DNA from: Septoria linicola
Lineage: Eukaryota > Ascomycota > Dothideomycetes > Mycosphaerellales > Mycosphaerellaceae
DNA length: 64,000 bases
NCBI GenBank assembly: GCA_024114885.1
Contig: CP099433.1
Location: 466,856-530,855, forward strand
Direction of reading: 5' to 3'
How positions within the stretch are numbered: position 1 is the first letter of the stretch; each line of letters begins with the position of its first letter. A program made the translations under genes and the position numbers. The notes beneath the pieces are model-generated. The model was not told the DNA's origin, made no database searches, and was given only the letters and a program-made list of their open reading frames with translations. This document shows positions 48,222 to 61,499 of the stretch, in pieces.

Positions 48222-50132
48222 AAGCTCCTCTTTAAGTACTATAGCCTTCTTCTTAATCTTATAGAAGTAGTTCTCGATTATATCTACTTCTAAGCTTATC
48301 CGAGTCCTTAGTATAAGCGTGATTTAGGTCGAGCTCTTACTATCGGTCGTACCGAAATAGATAGTAACCTACTTATAGTCGATCTATTACGTAATAAGTA
48401 AAACTAAGTAGGACGAGAAAGGCCTCTTATACTAACCTTAACGCCTACTACGATAATAGTAGCTACTATACGCTACTATATTTCTTAACTATTCTAGTCG
48501 ACTATAGATTCGCCTATACTATTAGTAGTACTCGTTATTAATAGTAGATATAGATAGGTATAAGTGCTTTATAGTACTATACTACTTACGTCTAATTAAG
48601 AGTAGTCGAGGAGACTATATTTTAATTAGATTATTACTTTACGTTATTTCTAAGTAAGCTATTATTAGGTCTACGTTCGGTATCGCTCTAATTTATAGCT
48701 TCTTCTCTACTACTATAACTAAAGTATAGTCGCGTTCGAACGTTAGCTTATAAAAGTAAACGAGGTTACTATTATAACTTTACGTAGGCTTTAAAGCTCT
48801 ATACGTTATTAAGAATAATAAGGGTCGATAGGCTAACGATACTTGACGGACGAGCGCTAGACTAGGTTCGTAGATAGAAGAGTAAAGGATATATCCCTAT
48901 CCTACGCGCCCTTCCTCTCTACTTTCCGACTCTCTTTACTAGAATTTGCCTTTTACGCTTGTCTATAAGTAGACACGCGAGCCTATATCCTCCTACCTAT
49001 AACTCGTAAGCTAATTAGATATCTAGACTAGGCAATTCTCGTAGAGAGTCTAAGTATAATTAGGCGCGGTTTAGATTAACTATAAAGGGTTACTATATAA
49101 ACTATTACCCTCCTCTCTATACTATACTACTCTATCTATTAAACGTATTCTTACGAATCTTTTTATACTATTCTTATCGCTATCTTCTACGCTATCGATT
49201 CTACTAGCTACTATATCTATTTACCTATCCGATCGTCCTTAGACGCGTACTATAGAAGACACTCTTCTCGACGGTATTAACGCGCTAATAATACCTCTAC
49301 TCTCTTCTATCCTATTCGAATACCGCTCTAAGTCGCCTTAAGCTCTAAATAGCCTACTAAGTATAAATATCGCTATGTATTTAAGGTACTCTATACGAAG
49401 TAGGACTAGGAAGAAGTAGCGGCTTCACGCCTATATATAATAGATCGCTCTTCGGTATATACTAGATAGAACGTACTATAGCGGATATTAATAGTCTTCC
49501 TTATAGTTTCGCTTATAAGAAGAGGCTTTACTCTATTCGATAGCGGTTAGCTTTATAGATTTAGTTCTATAAGAGCGATAGGGTATTAGAGTCTAGCTAC
49601 TATACTCTAAAGCTCTATAAAATCACTATACCTATATAATATATCGACCCTAATTACTCGAATTCGTATACGAGTACTAGGTCCGACCTCTAAAAAGGAT
49701 ATAGAAGAGATAGCGTACCTCTTACTATAATAATCTAGTTTAGATATACTAGAGAGAAAGTAATATATAGAAGTAGAGATTAATAGGTTTAGTTCTATCG
49801 CCTACTAGTAGGCTCTCGTAGAGTCGACCTAGTCGTAGGTTCTATAGTAAAATATTATAACTAAGTCCTCTACTATACCTTATATAGTCGCTATATCTAC
49901 TACTACTCTAGATTAATTATTATATATATTAGTATCCTCCTTATAGAGTTATTAGATCCTCTACTATCGCTATCGTCGTATTTATTATTATTCTAAGTAT
50001 AGGACACCTTCGTTTACTCTTAGTTACTAAGGAAAACGCTTTTCTAGTACCTTATACCCTCTTAGGAATCCGCCGCCGGTCCCTATACGCTTCGACTCTT
50101 ATACGATCGTTATCGAACCTCGAAGATATACT
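48222..50132 (+). repeat. Subtelomeric segment A, copy 2 (uninterrupted)
   Basis: Aligns with 2-328 and 19698-21278. It shows the empty copia-1 target site (GTAGA once at 48544-48548), an 8-bp insertion relative to copy 1 near 49580, and fewer RIP changes in places (for example CCGCCGCCGG at 50070). It runs without a break into the gene relic that follows, whereas copy 1 is cut at 21278. Confidence 0.9.
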
Positions 50133-51700
50133 CTACCTTAATATATTCTACCTTAACCTACTATCGGTCCTCTCGAAAGCGTCTACCTATACTAGAATTA
50201 ATATTATTTCGCTCCTAGAGCGTCTCGAAATTAGCGTCGATATTCTACTATATCTAGATACGCGTTTACTTATAGAGGAGATCGGTAGGTAATTCTATAC
50301 GAAGCTCGGTAGCGTAGTCTACTACGACTACTAGGTCTAGTATATACTTTTAGCCTTACTATACGAGCGTTACGCCTAACTAACTAATTAGTTCTACTAC
50401 CTACTATACTATCTTATTACGCTTAGTACTATCTATATACTCGTAGATTACTTTAATATCGATTAGGGTACTCGTATTAATCTACTAGAGGAGAGGACTA
50501 GGTTTTATTATATAGTAAAGGTAGATAGCTTATATAGTATCGGAGCCTATCTAAGTATAGAGATTTTTATAGATATAGTCGAAGACGAAACGATAGCCGA
50601 GGTAGAGCGCGAATCTAATTAGGTCGGGTACTAAGTAGTCTTCGAAGTAGCTAACTATATACGACGCGACTACTATAGCTAATTTCCTACTATTAAAATA
50701 CTATAAGATCTCTAGTTAGCCTACGACTATCGAGAAGTCTACCTATATAAATATTAGCTAGGGACTATTTAGGAAGTAGCGTCGGAAGTACTCTTCTACT
50801 ACTACGAGACTTATAGGCTCGCGATTAATAATAATAAGTTTATCTAGAGCGCGAGTACTCTTAGCGATTAGTTACGAGAGGAGAGTAGTACTACTTCCTA
50901 GCTCTACGACTATCTCTCTTACTTATATATTAACCTACTCTTTAAAGTTATAATATACGTCGAGCTTACTAATCTCGAAACGCGCGTAGTTATCTCGCGT
51001 CTCTTAGAACTAGCGATTAAAGTTCTAACGTAGGTCGAGATACTTACTATTACGTACTAGACCGTACTACTTAAGCTAGCTACTATAGTTACTAGGAGTC
51101 TAATAGACTCTCTCGTATAAGGTAGATACTATATCGTAAACTTTAACGTTAGAAGATAGCTACTAGAAAGAGAAGTAGTTAAAGGCTTTAGTTAATATAT
51201 AACGAAGTTCTAAGAAGAAAAGACGTATATAGAGTAGAGGATAGAAGACTATATCGTAAGTAGAAAGAAAGATCCTTTTTATATACGTAAGGGCTATATA
51301 CTAATTAACGAATAGTAAGGAGATATACTAGTAAGGAAGCTTCTATATACTTAACTAGTACGTTTACGATAATATAACTACCTTACTTATACCTATCTAT
51401 TAGGTAGGTAACACGGTAGAGAGCGTAGAGCCTTACTATAGGGCACGACTAACGACGAATCTCGTCGAGAGTAGAGGATATATTATAGAGCCTATAACTA
51501 TATATAGGCCTATATCGTAATTAGGAGGTCGTCTAGAAGAGATATATCTATTTACCTCCTTACTCGTCTAAAGCTCTATATCTTGTTTCCTCTCCTATAC
51601 GTATATATTAAGGCTTAGCGTAGTACGAACGCGTCTACTACTCGATTTCCTTACTCGCTTATAGGTAGCCTTACTCTCTCGACGTACTTCTAAAACCTAA
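49250..51700 (+). pseudogene. Long unidentified subtelomeric gene relic
   Basis: A plus-strand frame begins near an ATA (former ATG) at about 49250 (E-D-T-L-L-D-G-I-N-A-L). From about 50120 to 51690 it stays in one frame for some 520 codons with only TAG/TAA as stops, which is unusual for this window. Readable stretches include RVVISRLLELAIKVL, then VNFNVRR and KDPFYIRKGYILI near 51270. No domain is recognisable. The 5' half lies in segment A, so copy 1 (20390-21278) is a truncated paralogue. Probably a member of a repeated subtelomeric gene family. Confidence 0.55.
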
Positions 51701-51879
51701 ACTCGACTCCTAGACTACTCCTATCTATATAAAATAGATTTACGCGACTACTAATCTTACGTGTCTAATTAGTATCCTTATTAGATAGGTATTCTAATTA
51801 ACTTCGTCTCGTATCTACTACCTTATACGATAGCTCCTTCTAACGAAGAGGTCTTTTAGTAAACTATCTATAAATACCT

Positions 51880-53215
51880 ATTCGGTCGTTTTTCAAGTAT
51901 ACGACGCGCTATAGAGGCGTATAATATACCTGATTCTACCTTCTATACAAGACTCTATAGTACGCTACTAAAGGCTAGTATACCTCTTACGAATAGAGCC
52001 CTTTCTCTAATAGAAGAAGAGGTAGTTTATTAGAAGACTCTCGACCTAGATTTACGTAGTTCCTCGCCTATATAGGCTATCTTCTAAAGCTAGGCCTCCT
52101 TAATAATAAAGGTATAGAATATATAAGAGGTTCGCCTAAGATTAGCTTATTACTTTATCTAGCGTTATCTAGGCTTAGAAACTCGATTATTATAGAGGTA
52201 GTTAAACTAGAGAGCTCTAAATAAGGACCTAGAGGTTCTCTTAGAGTAGTTTCTACTCGTTTAGAACCTAATAACCTACTAGGGAATTACTTAGCACGAT
52301 ATTTATACCTTTAATAAGAGTAGATCCTAGCTTAGATACTATTAGAATACTATCGGTATTACTACTACTAAGCGTAGGTAACGACCTAAAGCCTTAGTTT
52401 CTAATTCTACGTAGTAGTAGATAGTTATCGCCTATATTAACGTAGAAGGCTAGTTAGTACCTCTATATATTATCTTCTCTAGTAAGGAAATAAACTAGGC
52501 CTAGTTCGACTATCTTCTACTAATATAGAAGCTAGGAGTTTATCTAAAAGGCTAGACTTTCTTCGATTATTTATTCTAGTAGATTTAGCGCTTTAATAAC
52601 TATACTAAGTATAGGACTATTAGCGAGAAGAGGCCGCTAATCCTAGATAGCTATAATAGCTATACGATACTAGAGTTTAAGTTGTTCTATAATTAATAAG
52701 GTATTATTACTCTCTATATACTACTCTATTCAAGTTACCTCTTATAGCTACTAGACGTTAGCTGTTTTAGTCTATTAAAAAAGGTATATTTAGCTAGAAT
52801 CCCTAGGCTTAGTATAGTTAGATACTACTACCTAATTAAGGAAGACTTCCTTCTAGAGTTAAGGCCTACGTATAAGGCTATATTTACCTCTTATACGATT
52901 AGAGGTACCTTTAGAGGCTTAGGCTTACTATCTCTAGATATACTAGCTATATTACCTAAGCTAATACTCTATTATAAAACACGAATACTACTACTACCTT
53001 GTTTATTAGATATATAGAATACCTTTTAGTATCTAAGGTAGATTAAGAGGCAAACTAGTAAGATTAAGGCTAGGGTTATAAGCTATTAGAATAGCTTATT
53101 AACCTCTATCCTAAGCGTAGTAGACAAGCTCTCGAAAGTGTTCTAAAGGACACGAGCCTTAATAATATTACTAGAGGCTTTATAGGATAACCTTACGAGT
53201 ATAATTAAAGAATTC
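51880..53215 (+). pseudogene. Fot1/pogo-like transposase relic (DD35D)
   Basis: The plus strand shows an N-terminal helix-turn-helix region (51900-52300, with LSLIEEEVVY) and a DDE_1 superfamily catalytic domain. The stretch VPLYIIFSSKE is followed by LILDSYNSYT (catalytic Asp at 52646-52648) and, 35 residues later, LLDVSCFSLLKKVY with the last Asp at 52754-52756. DD35D is the Fot1 signature. The GWTFxD-like and LYILLYSSYLL (PPHSSHLLQPLD) blocks fit the family. Its first catalytic Asp region (52320-52400) is out of frame. Terminal repeats were not found. Segment B copy 2 starts just after it. Confidence 0.85.
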
Positions 53216-53221
53216 TAGTCT

Positions 53222-54896
53222 TATAGAGTACTAAGGAAGAAAATCGAGCTTACTTTTAGACTTAATACTTAAGAATTAGCTACTAGAGACATAGCTTAGT
53301 TCTAGGCTTATTAGGTAATAGAGTAAGTTAATTAGATTAAGAAACAGCTTAGAGCCTAAATAACCTATAGTAAGTATAGAATCTAAGGCTATAACTTTAG
53401 GAGTTGTCTATTAGATAGTATAACTTCTTAGGACTAAATTACTCTAACTTTATAGTTATTCTAACTTCTCTAGTATAAGAAATCTAGTATTAAAGTTAAT
53501 CTACCTAGTAAATTAATTAGGATACCTATCTAATTAGGATACTTATTAAACACGTTCGTAGCTACGCTCGCGATATTACCTCTATTATTTAAGGAGGCTA
53601 AGATCGTAGTTATCGACCTAGACACGATCGACCTAAGTAACTAGAATCGCTAAAAGAGAACCTTCTAAACTATTCGCTAAAACTTAAGGAGTACTAGTAA
53701 AAATCGCTTATTACTTCTATAACGCTTATCGTAGAAGACAAGTATTATAGAAGTAATACTAACTAGTATAGGAATCGTACCTACGATATAAGTATAGATC
53801 GCCTATAACGACTATAGCCTATATATTACTACTATACTAACTAGCCTTATTAGAAAGAAGAGAGAAATTACTATCCTATATATCTTACGAGTTACTACTC
53901 GTTTCTTATATAGTACTACTAGGATTAAAGAAGCCTCGCTACTCCTTATATAAATCTAGGAGTAGGCTAAAGATATAAATATAGAAGATTAGAGTAATAT
54001 ATCCTCTCGTCGCTCCTCGCTACCTCTACTACTTCTCGCTACTCTTACTCCTCGTTTACTACTACTATAGGAGTCGGTAGATAGGTCGTATTACGCGACT
54101 ATATACCTCGATATCGAATCGCTTATATCGTATCGCAACTAGGAGATATTCGAAGTAGTTAGTATCGGCGTAAGCGATTATACTCTATATAAACATGTTC
54201 TATCGCCTATACTAAGAGTAAGAGATTATAGAATCCGTAGTATCTAGTCGTGTTTTCGTAGTAGTATTAATACTACGCCTAATCGAGAAATTATAGAGGT
54301 TATAAGAGTCGTAGTCTATAGAGCGAGGCTAGGCTTAGCTACTAAGCACTCTAGAGTAGTCTAAGCGTTAGAGAGCTATTAGATAATAAGCGTAAGGCTA
54401 TTAGGTAAGCTTATAATACCTCTATAGCTCTCTATACTAATATTACTAGTCTTTAACTAGTAAGAGTACGCTATACGTCGACACCTACTAGTTCTAGCTA
54501 GTATACTAGCCTACCTTTATATCGATCGTATATCTATCTAAGAGAACCTCTCTCTACGCGTAAGTAATAGCCGATATCTATCCTCGACTTCTCCTAGTGT
54601 TTTAACTCGTAGTCTTATTACCGTCGCCTATACTCTATATCTATACCGTTACGTATCTCTATTTACGTAGTTAAGGAGATAAGATACTCTATATATATAT
54701 CGCGTAACTCTCCTACTAAACCTTAATAGAATTACGATACGGTATTAAATACTAGGCGTTCTAGCGTGTCTATATCTCGTAGCGTTTACTAGGAGCACCT
54801 TATAGTATTATACGTATTATTAGCGTCTCGACTAATAATACCTACTTTCTCCTCGTACTCGCTATCGACCTACGCTTCTATAGTTAAACTATATAT
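53222..54896 (+). repeat. Duplicated segment B, copy 2 (truncated on the right)
   Basis: Homologous to 38497-40153. At 54896 it ends and the gypsy-3 region begins, so the gene whose start lies in segment B is cut off here. Confidence 0.9.
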
Positions 54897-55800
54897 TAGT
54901 AAGGTAAAGGCCTACCTACATACCGTGCTTAGTAGTTTTAGTATAAAAACAAGGTAGTAGCTCGTTTCTAAGATAGTAATATTTACTCTACTTGATTAAT
55001 TTAATGTCCTACGGTCCTAGTATAGGCTCTTAGTCTTAGGACTACTGTTTTAAGCTCGTTACTACTAGTTAATTAGCGTATTATAAGACTATTACTCTCC
55101 GAACAGGTCTTGTTCTATAGCGACTACTCTTATACCTACCTAGGAGGTTAGTATTAGAGTAGTTATTATCTATTAATAGAGCCGAAGGTAGAGCTATCTC
55201 TTCTCTCTTATACTAGGACTAGAAGCGTAGAGGGTAGATAGTAGCCTTAAAGCGAGAACTAATATACTATAAATATTAATAAGAGGCCTAAAAGAAGCCT
55301 ACGTAAGAGGCGACTTAAAGGGCTATAATAATATAGAAGCCTCTAGAATATAGATATCGCTCTAACCTAGAAAAGTTATAAACCTCTAGTACCTCTTAGT
55401 ACGAATCTATTCGGTAATTACTATATAGATAGTAAGGCGACTTACTATATTAGAGATTTACTTAGAGTCTCTATACCTATAATAGTCTTCGATTAGACTC
55501 CGGTTTAGTATAAAAACGCTCTCGTTCGGATAGCGTAGAGGCTATAGGATAGGCCGGACCTGTCTAGGCAATCTCGTATCCTCTAGTATATAGATCGCTT
55601 AGAATAAGCCCTAGTACGGCGTTAGACGCTAATCGTTTAGCTAAGGACACTAATTACGTCTAAGGCCCTAGACCTAGTATATAGTATAGGCTAATATAAT
55701 ATTATACTACTATAGTTACTTAGCGAATTACTCGAATAAGTAAGATAGACGCGCCTAGCTATAAACGGTCGAACTATACGACACGACATGCCTTCGCTTA
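54897..55800 (+). other. 5' region of gypsy-3 (probable LTR and leader)
   Basis: Starts where segment B breaks off. It contains GAGCCGAAGGTAGAGCTA at about 55182, a word shared with the 5' side of gypsy-1 (25349). No second copy is seen after gypsy-3, so an LTR cannot be proven. Not recognisably coding. Confidence 0.45.
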
Positions 55801-56059
55801 TTAGGCACAATTAATATAGCTCTAGTATTATAATAAAAGTTTAACGTTTATCTTTAGACGGCTAAGAAAATTTTAGACTCTTGTTTTTTAGTTATCGTTT
55901 TAAACGATAACTATATTTTATTTAAAAACCTAATTAAGGAGAGTATAATATACTCTTAGAACACCTTCGAACGAGCTCTATAAGTGAATTAGTATCTACT
56001 AGCTAGCCTAAAACACTAGAGAGTAGCTTATCTAACTAGCTTAATAAGTAAATTCGAAG

Positions 56060-57760
56060 ATTACTAGTAAAGCTACTACCTACTTTTACTTTATTCCCTC
56101 TACTAGACAACGATATATCTATAGAAGTAGAGGACTAAGGAGGTACTAACCTTAACCCTAATACCGATATCTTTTAAAAACCGAACTTAGAAGGTAGACT
56201 ATCTATAGCGTAGTTCTAGCTACTTATAGAGACTATCTAAGTAACCTAAAGCTAGAAGGTAATTATCGCTTAGGTTCTACTACTACCTAGCTCGGACTAG
56301 AATCCCTTCTTTAATAGAGAAAACGTAACCGAGTATATTAAGCGTTTTAAAGTACTATATAGGAACTACGCTATCCTACTTATTAATAATAATAAACAGC
56401 TTTATAAGAAGTTACTTACTTAGGTTATAGTTGTCTAACGTAGACGATACTAGCGCCTTAATAGTTTCTACGACCGAGACTACGCTAAGTTCAAAGAGTC
56501 GATTATTAAAGAATACTAAAAGTACGATAATATATATATACTCGGAAACCGCTACTATATAGAAAACCTTTATAAGGTTAACTATAGCGAGGATAATAAT
56601 CTCTTAGAGTACTTAAGGTAGTTTATACTCTACTCTAATACTATACCTACTTCGTATATAGACGAGCGTTCTCGTACTCTTCTATTCGTATAAGGCCTTC
56701 TATTTCGTTTTAGTAAGAGGCTCTAGGCCTATCTTAGGTTAGATCTTAATAACAAGGACTTAGATTATAGTAAGCTCTTAAAGACAGCCTAGCGTTAGAT
56801 TAATAGTAATAAGGACTTTAAATTAGAAGTATATAACGAAGGCGGTAGAGACGTCTAGTAGTTATACGAAGTAGTAAAGAAGTCCACTCTAAGACTGAAC
56901 TCTACGTTCAAGGCTAGAGAAATAGTAGTCTATAAAGGCTATAAGCTAGTAACTATCGATAATATTACTACTAGTATATAAGACCTTATAATCGCTACGA
57001 TTCGTCGACTCGAAGAAGGAGGCCTATAGCTGCTACGCTCGTCGATAGGATAGTAGGCGAAGTCTTACGATTACGACTATCTATATATTCTAAGGCCTAC
57101 TTATAGCTAGGAGATTTCGATTAACTTAGCTACGATAGATAACGAGTTAATAATTAAGGCCTACGTAGCGATCGCTCTAAAGATTTTAGGTTATTAGATA
57201 TATAGGCTCGAAGGCTATATAGCCGTAAACTACGAGTACCTATAGTAGTTCGAGACTAAGAGCTTAATATATAGAGATCTAAAGACTAGTATTATATACT
57301 ATAGAACGCCTCGCCTAGGTACGGAAAAGATATAGTACTACTAGGATAAGGAACTACTAAAGCTATTCGTATTAATAGAAGTATTAGAGTAGCGCTATAG
57401 GAAGATCGATCTTGAAAATATAGATCGTTTATTAACGCTAAGAGCGAGCTAGTAGAGGATAGCGAACAAGGTAGCTAGTATTAACGGTCCTATTAATATT
57501 AGTTAAGTCGCTTCTATTATATAGAAGGATTAGGACGATCTAATCGGCGCCTACGTAGCTAGAGATAGCGTAAAGATAAAGTAGAACCTAAACCCTTCTC
57601 GTCTAGTTAGAGGATAGCTAATAGGAGTATAGAAGCGGATTACGACCTAGGCTATAGCTATAAGAACCCGCGCTTATCGTTACTCTTATATTAAAGAGGT
57701 TAAAGATAAAAACTAGCTAGCTCCTTACCTTATAGATATAGGAGAGTTAGAGGATTCTTA
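56060..57760 (+). pseudogene. gypsy-3 gag relic
   Basis: The plus-strand frame includes ENVTEYIKRFK, similar to the gag start of gypsy-1, and continues through YLRQFILYSNTIPTSYIDERSRTLL and LDLNNKDLDYSKLL. A zinc knuckle was not found with confidence. From 57500 a Lys/Arg-rich linker leads to the protease. Confidence 0.75.
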
Positions 57761-58328
57761 AACTTAGAGACGTAATAACGATAAGATCGAGGATAAGTAG
57801 ATATACGACTACCTAAACGGTCTACTAGTTCTAGTCGCTCCTACGTATACTTAAAAGCGAAAGAAGGCTAAGGAGCCTTCGAAGACTAAGCGTATAGACA
57901 ACTACCTCCGAGCTACGTACGCTAATAATAACGCTAACGTCTTCTAGATAGATAAAATACTCGAATCTAAGGTCTAGTTAAGCTTAGTAGAGATTATTCT
58001 CTATAGCGAGTAGGCGTCGTATTCCTTATAAGGTCGTGTTCTAAACGACACGGATCTACGTAAGAAGCTTAATAAGCTCTATATAAAGAAGCGTACGAAT
58101 AGAGGTAGTAGAGCTAAGATTAGCGTATATTCCTTACTATCTAAAGCCTTCTACGATATAGTAGAGGAGCTAACGAAAGCTATTTTAGCGACCGATATCA
58201 AGGCCTTCTAGGTTACTACTATAGCGATTAATATAGTAAAACCTAGGCCCGCTTCCGAGCTTTATAAGCGGACTAATAATATCCTTCTATTATTTAATAA
58301 TATCTATTAAATTATTCTAAGTATCTAC

Positions 58329-58589
58329 GTGTCTATAAAGTATAGCTCTCGAATAATAGCTTATAAGTCTTTAATCGACGAGAGAGCTAAGTTAATAATT
58401 ATACTAATCGAATACGTTCGAAAGCTTCAAGTCGGTATGACCCCTCTTAGTAATATTACTATAGGAGGAGTCGAAGGTAAGGTTACTTTTATTAGGTACT
58501 ACCTAGAGGTGTTAATCGATACCTTTAGCGTAAGAGTTACGATACTATTTCTAGTCTTACTAGTAAACGGCCCGATCTTACTTAGCTAA
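58329..58589 (+). pseudogene. gypsy-3 retropepsin fragment (stop-free 86 codons)
   Basis: The only substantial stop-free stretch in the window. It begins at a GTG, not an ATG, and reads IIAYKSLIDERAKLIII, which is the retropepsin active-site loop region (LIDxGAEL in the family) with the Gly replaced by Arg. It goes on with TIGGVEG and a C-terminal LVNGPILL that matches the hydrophobic-Gly end of the domain. So it is a damaged domain of gypsy-3 that happened to have no Gln or Trp codons, not a gene. Confidence 0.8.
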
Positions 58590-59949
58590 CCGTAGGCGCG
58601 GCGTATACGCCTAGCTTCTAAGAACTATAATAATAGCTCTTAGGAGGGCTTAATTAGTACTCTAGACGGCCGTATTATTATATTCACTAGCTTTGATAGC
58701 TGTAGTAATATACGTACTATAGAACAAGTCCTAGGAAAAGCTAGAGTGCCGAGGAACTAGCTCTAGTCGATAGTACGAGTTTAGTAGGAGCTCTAATACG
58801 GATATCGTATTAAGATTTAGTAGAAGTTAGTGTCCGAACTCTAACTTTCGGTAATTATTAGCTAAAGAATATAGAGTATACCGTCGAGGACTCTAGATCT
58901 TATAATAGCGAGGAGTAGAGAGAGGGATTATAAGCTTTTCAAGCTTCTACTACCCTTTCCGTATAAGGTTTAGTAGTTAGAGGTAAAAACTCTACTTAGG
59001 GAGGTTAGCTAGTAGAACGTTCTATAGTTACCTTTTTAAATAATAACTACGTTATACCTTCTATACTATACTTTAAACTATACTAGTAGTATAGATAGAT
59101 AAGCGATTAGTACTAGTATTCGTTTATAGTTACCGATAGCCTTAAACTCCTAGAGAATTAAGTCTTTAACTACCTTACGTAGTAGTTATCGTATATAAAG
59201 GTAATTTACTTTAGAGACTATTTTATAGTAGACTTAATTAGACAAAGTACCTCTCTACGATAGTAGCTCGAACTATTAAGATAGGTCAATTATAGCTAGA
59301 CTTAAACATAGTATAACTATCTCGTAGTAGCGGCTATCGAAGGTAACGTCGCTAAATTCAGCTAAAATAGTCGACTTAAGAAGCTTCTACTAGCTACTAG
59401 CGAAGCTAAGCTAGCTTATACTAGCGAGCGAGACTTATACTAGGGTATTAGGTATAGTTTTAAAGATACTATACTAGTATCTCTATCGAGCTAGAGTTCA
59501 AATTACGAGAGCGAATACTTAATAATTGCCTATAGGAAGCTTAGAGAAGTAGAGCTAACTATCTAAGAACCTAGACCCTATAACGAGGTTATCTCTAATA
59601 AAGTAGACGACGAGCTTAGCGAGGAGACGTACGTTATCTTAGCCGCTATTAATATAGTAGCGAAGAGAGCTCGTAATAAAAAGGCTATAGGGTAGTAGAA
59701 GCTAGATAATTATATTAGCGCCTATACTCTTTATAAGCGAGTTACTAACAAGATTAAACTAGTAAATGTAGATATTACTATAACTAACGGCTTAAACCCT
59801 AGCGGACTAAAGGACTAGCGACGGACTTATATTAAGAAGGAGGCGGCTATACTACCTAGTACTAGATCTTACGATAGTAAGTACTTAACTAAGAGGTTCT
59901 CGGCGATCGAGCCTAGATTATAGCTTATACCTAAACAGCTTACAAAGTT

Positions 59950-61490
59950 CAAACCTAGTATAGAACTACTACTAAAGGAGCTAGATTTGTTATACTATAT
60001 ACTAAGGAATCGAGAAGCTACCTTTACGTAGGACTTTATATATTTAGGCCGAATTAATCCTAATATTACTCTACTATAGAAGATTTAGATAGTTCCTTAC
60101 GAGCTATAGTAGTATCTAGGCTTTAAGCTAAACCTATCTCTACGACACGTCGTAGAAGATATACTAAGATAACGAATCTAAGCTAGAACTCTTAAGCTAT
60201 ACTACGGTACCTATCGAAACCCGTACTTCCTTATTAGTAAGAAGATAGAGACAGGTAAGCCTAAGAAATATCGGTTAATTAACGTAGCTTAGAAGTTTAA
60301 TCAAGTTACTATAAGAGATTCGAACTTACTACCTAACGCTAAGGGTTTCTCTAAGGACTTTACTAGTTACGCGCTAGCCTCGTTAGTTAATATCTTCTCT
60401 AGATATAACTAAATCCTACTCGATGAATTATATAGAGACCTTATAGGCTTTAACTTACTACTAGGTTTATTATAGTAGATAACGTTACTATAAGGAGCTA
60501 CGAATTCTATTACCTAGTTCGTTCGTATTATTAATCAAGTGCTTATAGAGTATGTCTCGTATAAGATATAGCTATTCCTTAATAATATCGGTATTAAAGA
60601 GCCTAAGACGAAGTATAATAGTAAAGAGGTTAAACCTAGCCTCTACTATTACGTTATTAAACATATTATAGCTATAGACGACGTTCTCTATAATATAGAA
60701 CGAGCTAATATAATAGTAGCTTTTAATAAGCTATAGCTCTATTACGAATAACTAGTAATCGTTAGTTACCTTACTAGTATCGATAGTCGCTATCTAGACT
60801 TCGTAAGAGTAGCGAAGATTAAGAAATAGCCGACGCTAGAGAATTAGAAGGAGGTTCGAATCTTTCTCGGCATAGTTACGTACTACTACGTCTAGGTTAA
60901 AGGTTTTACGATTATCTTTACTCTACTCTTTAAACTCTTATAGAAGGATACTAAGTTTTAATAGACTACCGAATACTAACTAGCTAAAGACGTCGTCTTA
61001 AAGGTACTAGTTTCAGCTCTAGCTCTAGTTACTCTTAACTTTAGAGAAGAAGTAGGACTTATTATCGTAGGTATAGATTCGAGTAGTAAAGGATAGAGAT
61101 ATACGCTTTCCTAATATAATCGAGACGAGCTACTTCTTCGTTATCTAGTTCGATATAAGTCCGGCCTATTTAACCTAGTAGAGGTTAAGTACGATACTAG
61201 AAAGCGCGAATACCTTAGTATACTAAAGGTATTAAAGAAGCTAAAACTATAGCTATTTAGAGTATACTTCTAACTAGAGATTAATATAAATACCCTCGTA
61301 TACTAGCTTAATAAGGCTGCCTCTAATTTGCCGAATATAGTAATAACGCGCTAGCTAGTATAGATCTACCTCTTCGACTTTAACGTTATATATATTCCTA
61401 GTAAGAAGTATATAGCTCTAGATTCGTTATTAAGGAAGCCTACTACGCCTAAAGATATAGAGGCTATAGAGTAGGAAGAAGACGTAGATC
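59950..61490 (+). pseudogene. gypsy-3 reverse transcriptase and RNase H relic
   Basis: The plus strand reads RNPYFLISKK, then KYRLINVA, VTIRDSNLLPN and SLVNIFSRYNQILLD. The catalytic box at 60575-60586 is Phe-Leu-Asn-Asn. LENQKEVRIFLGIVTYY is the usual post-RT block. RNase H includes VGIDSSSKG (61070) and VYQLNKAA, and ends ALDSLLRKP for the ADxLSR box. Same arrangement as gypsy-1. Confidence 0.87.
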
Positions 61491-61499
61491 TAATAATTA

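Noticed and set aside
58329..58589. 86-codon open reading frame as an independent gene
   Set aside because: It starts at GTG, lies exactly where the gypsy-3 protease belongs and carries the retropepsin loop in damaged form. It is open only by chance.
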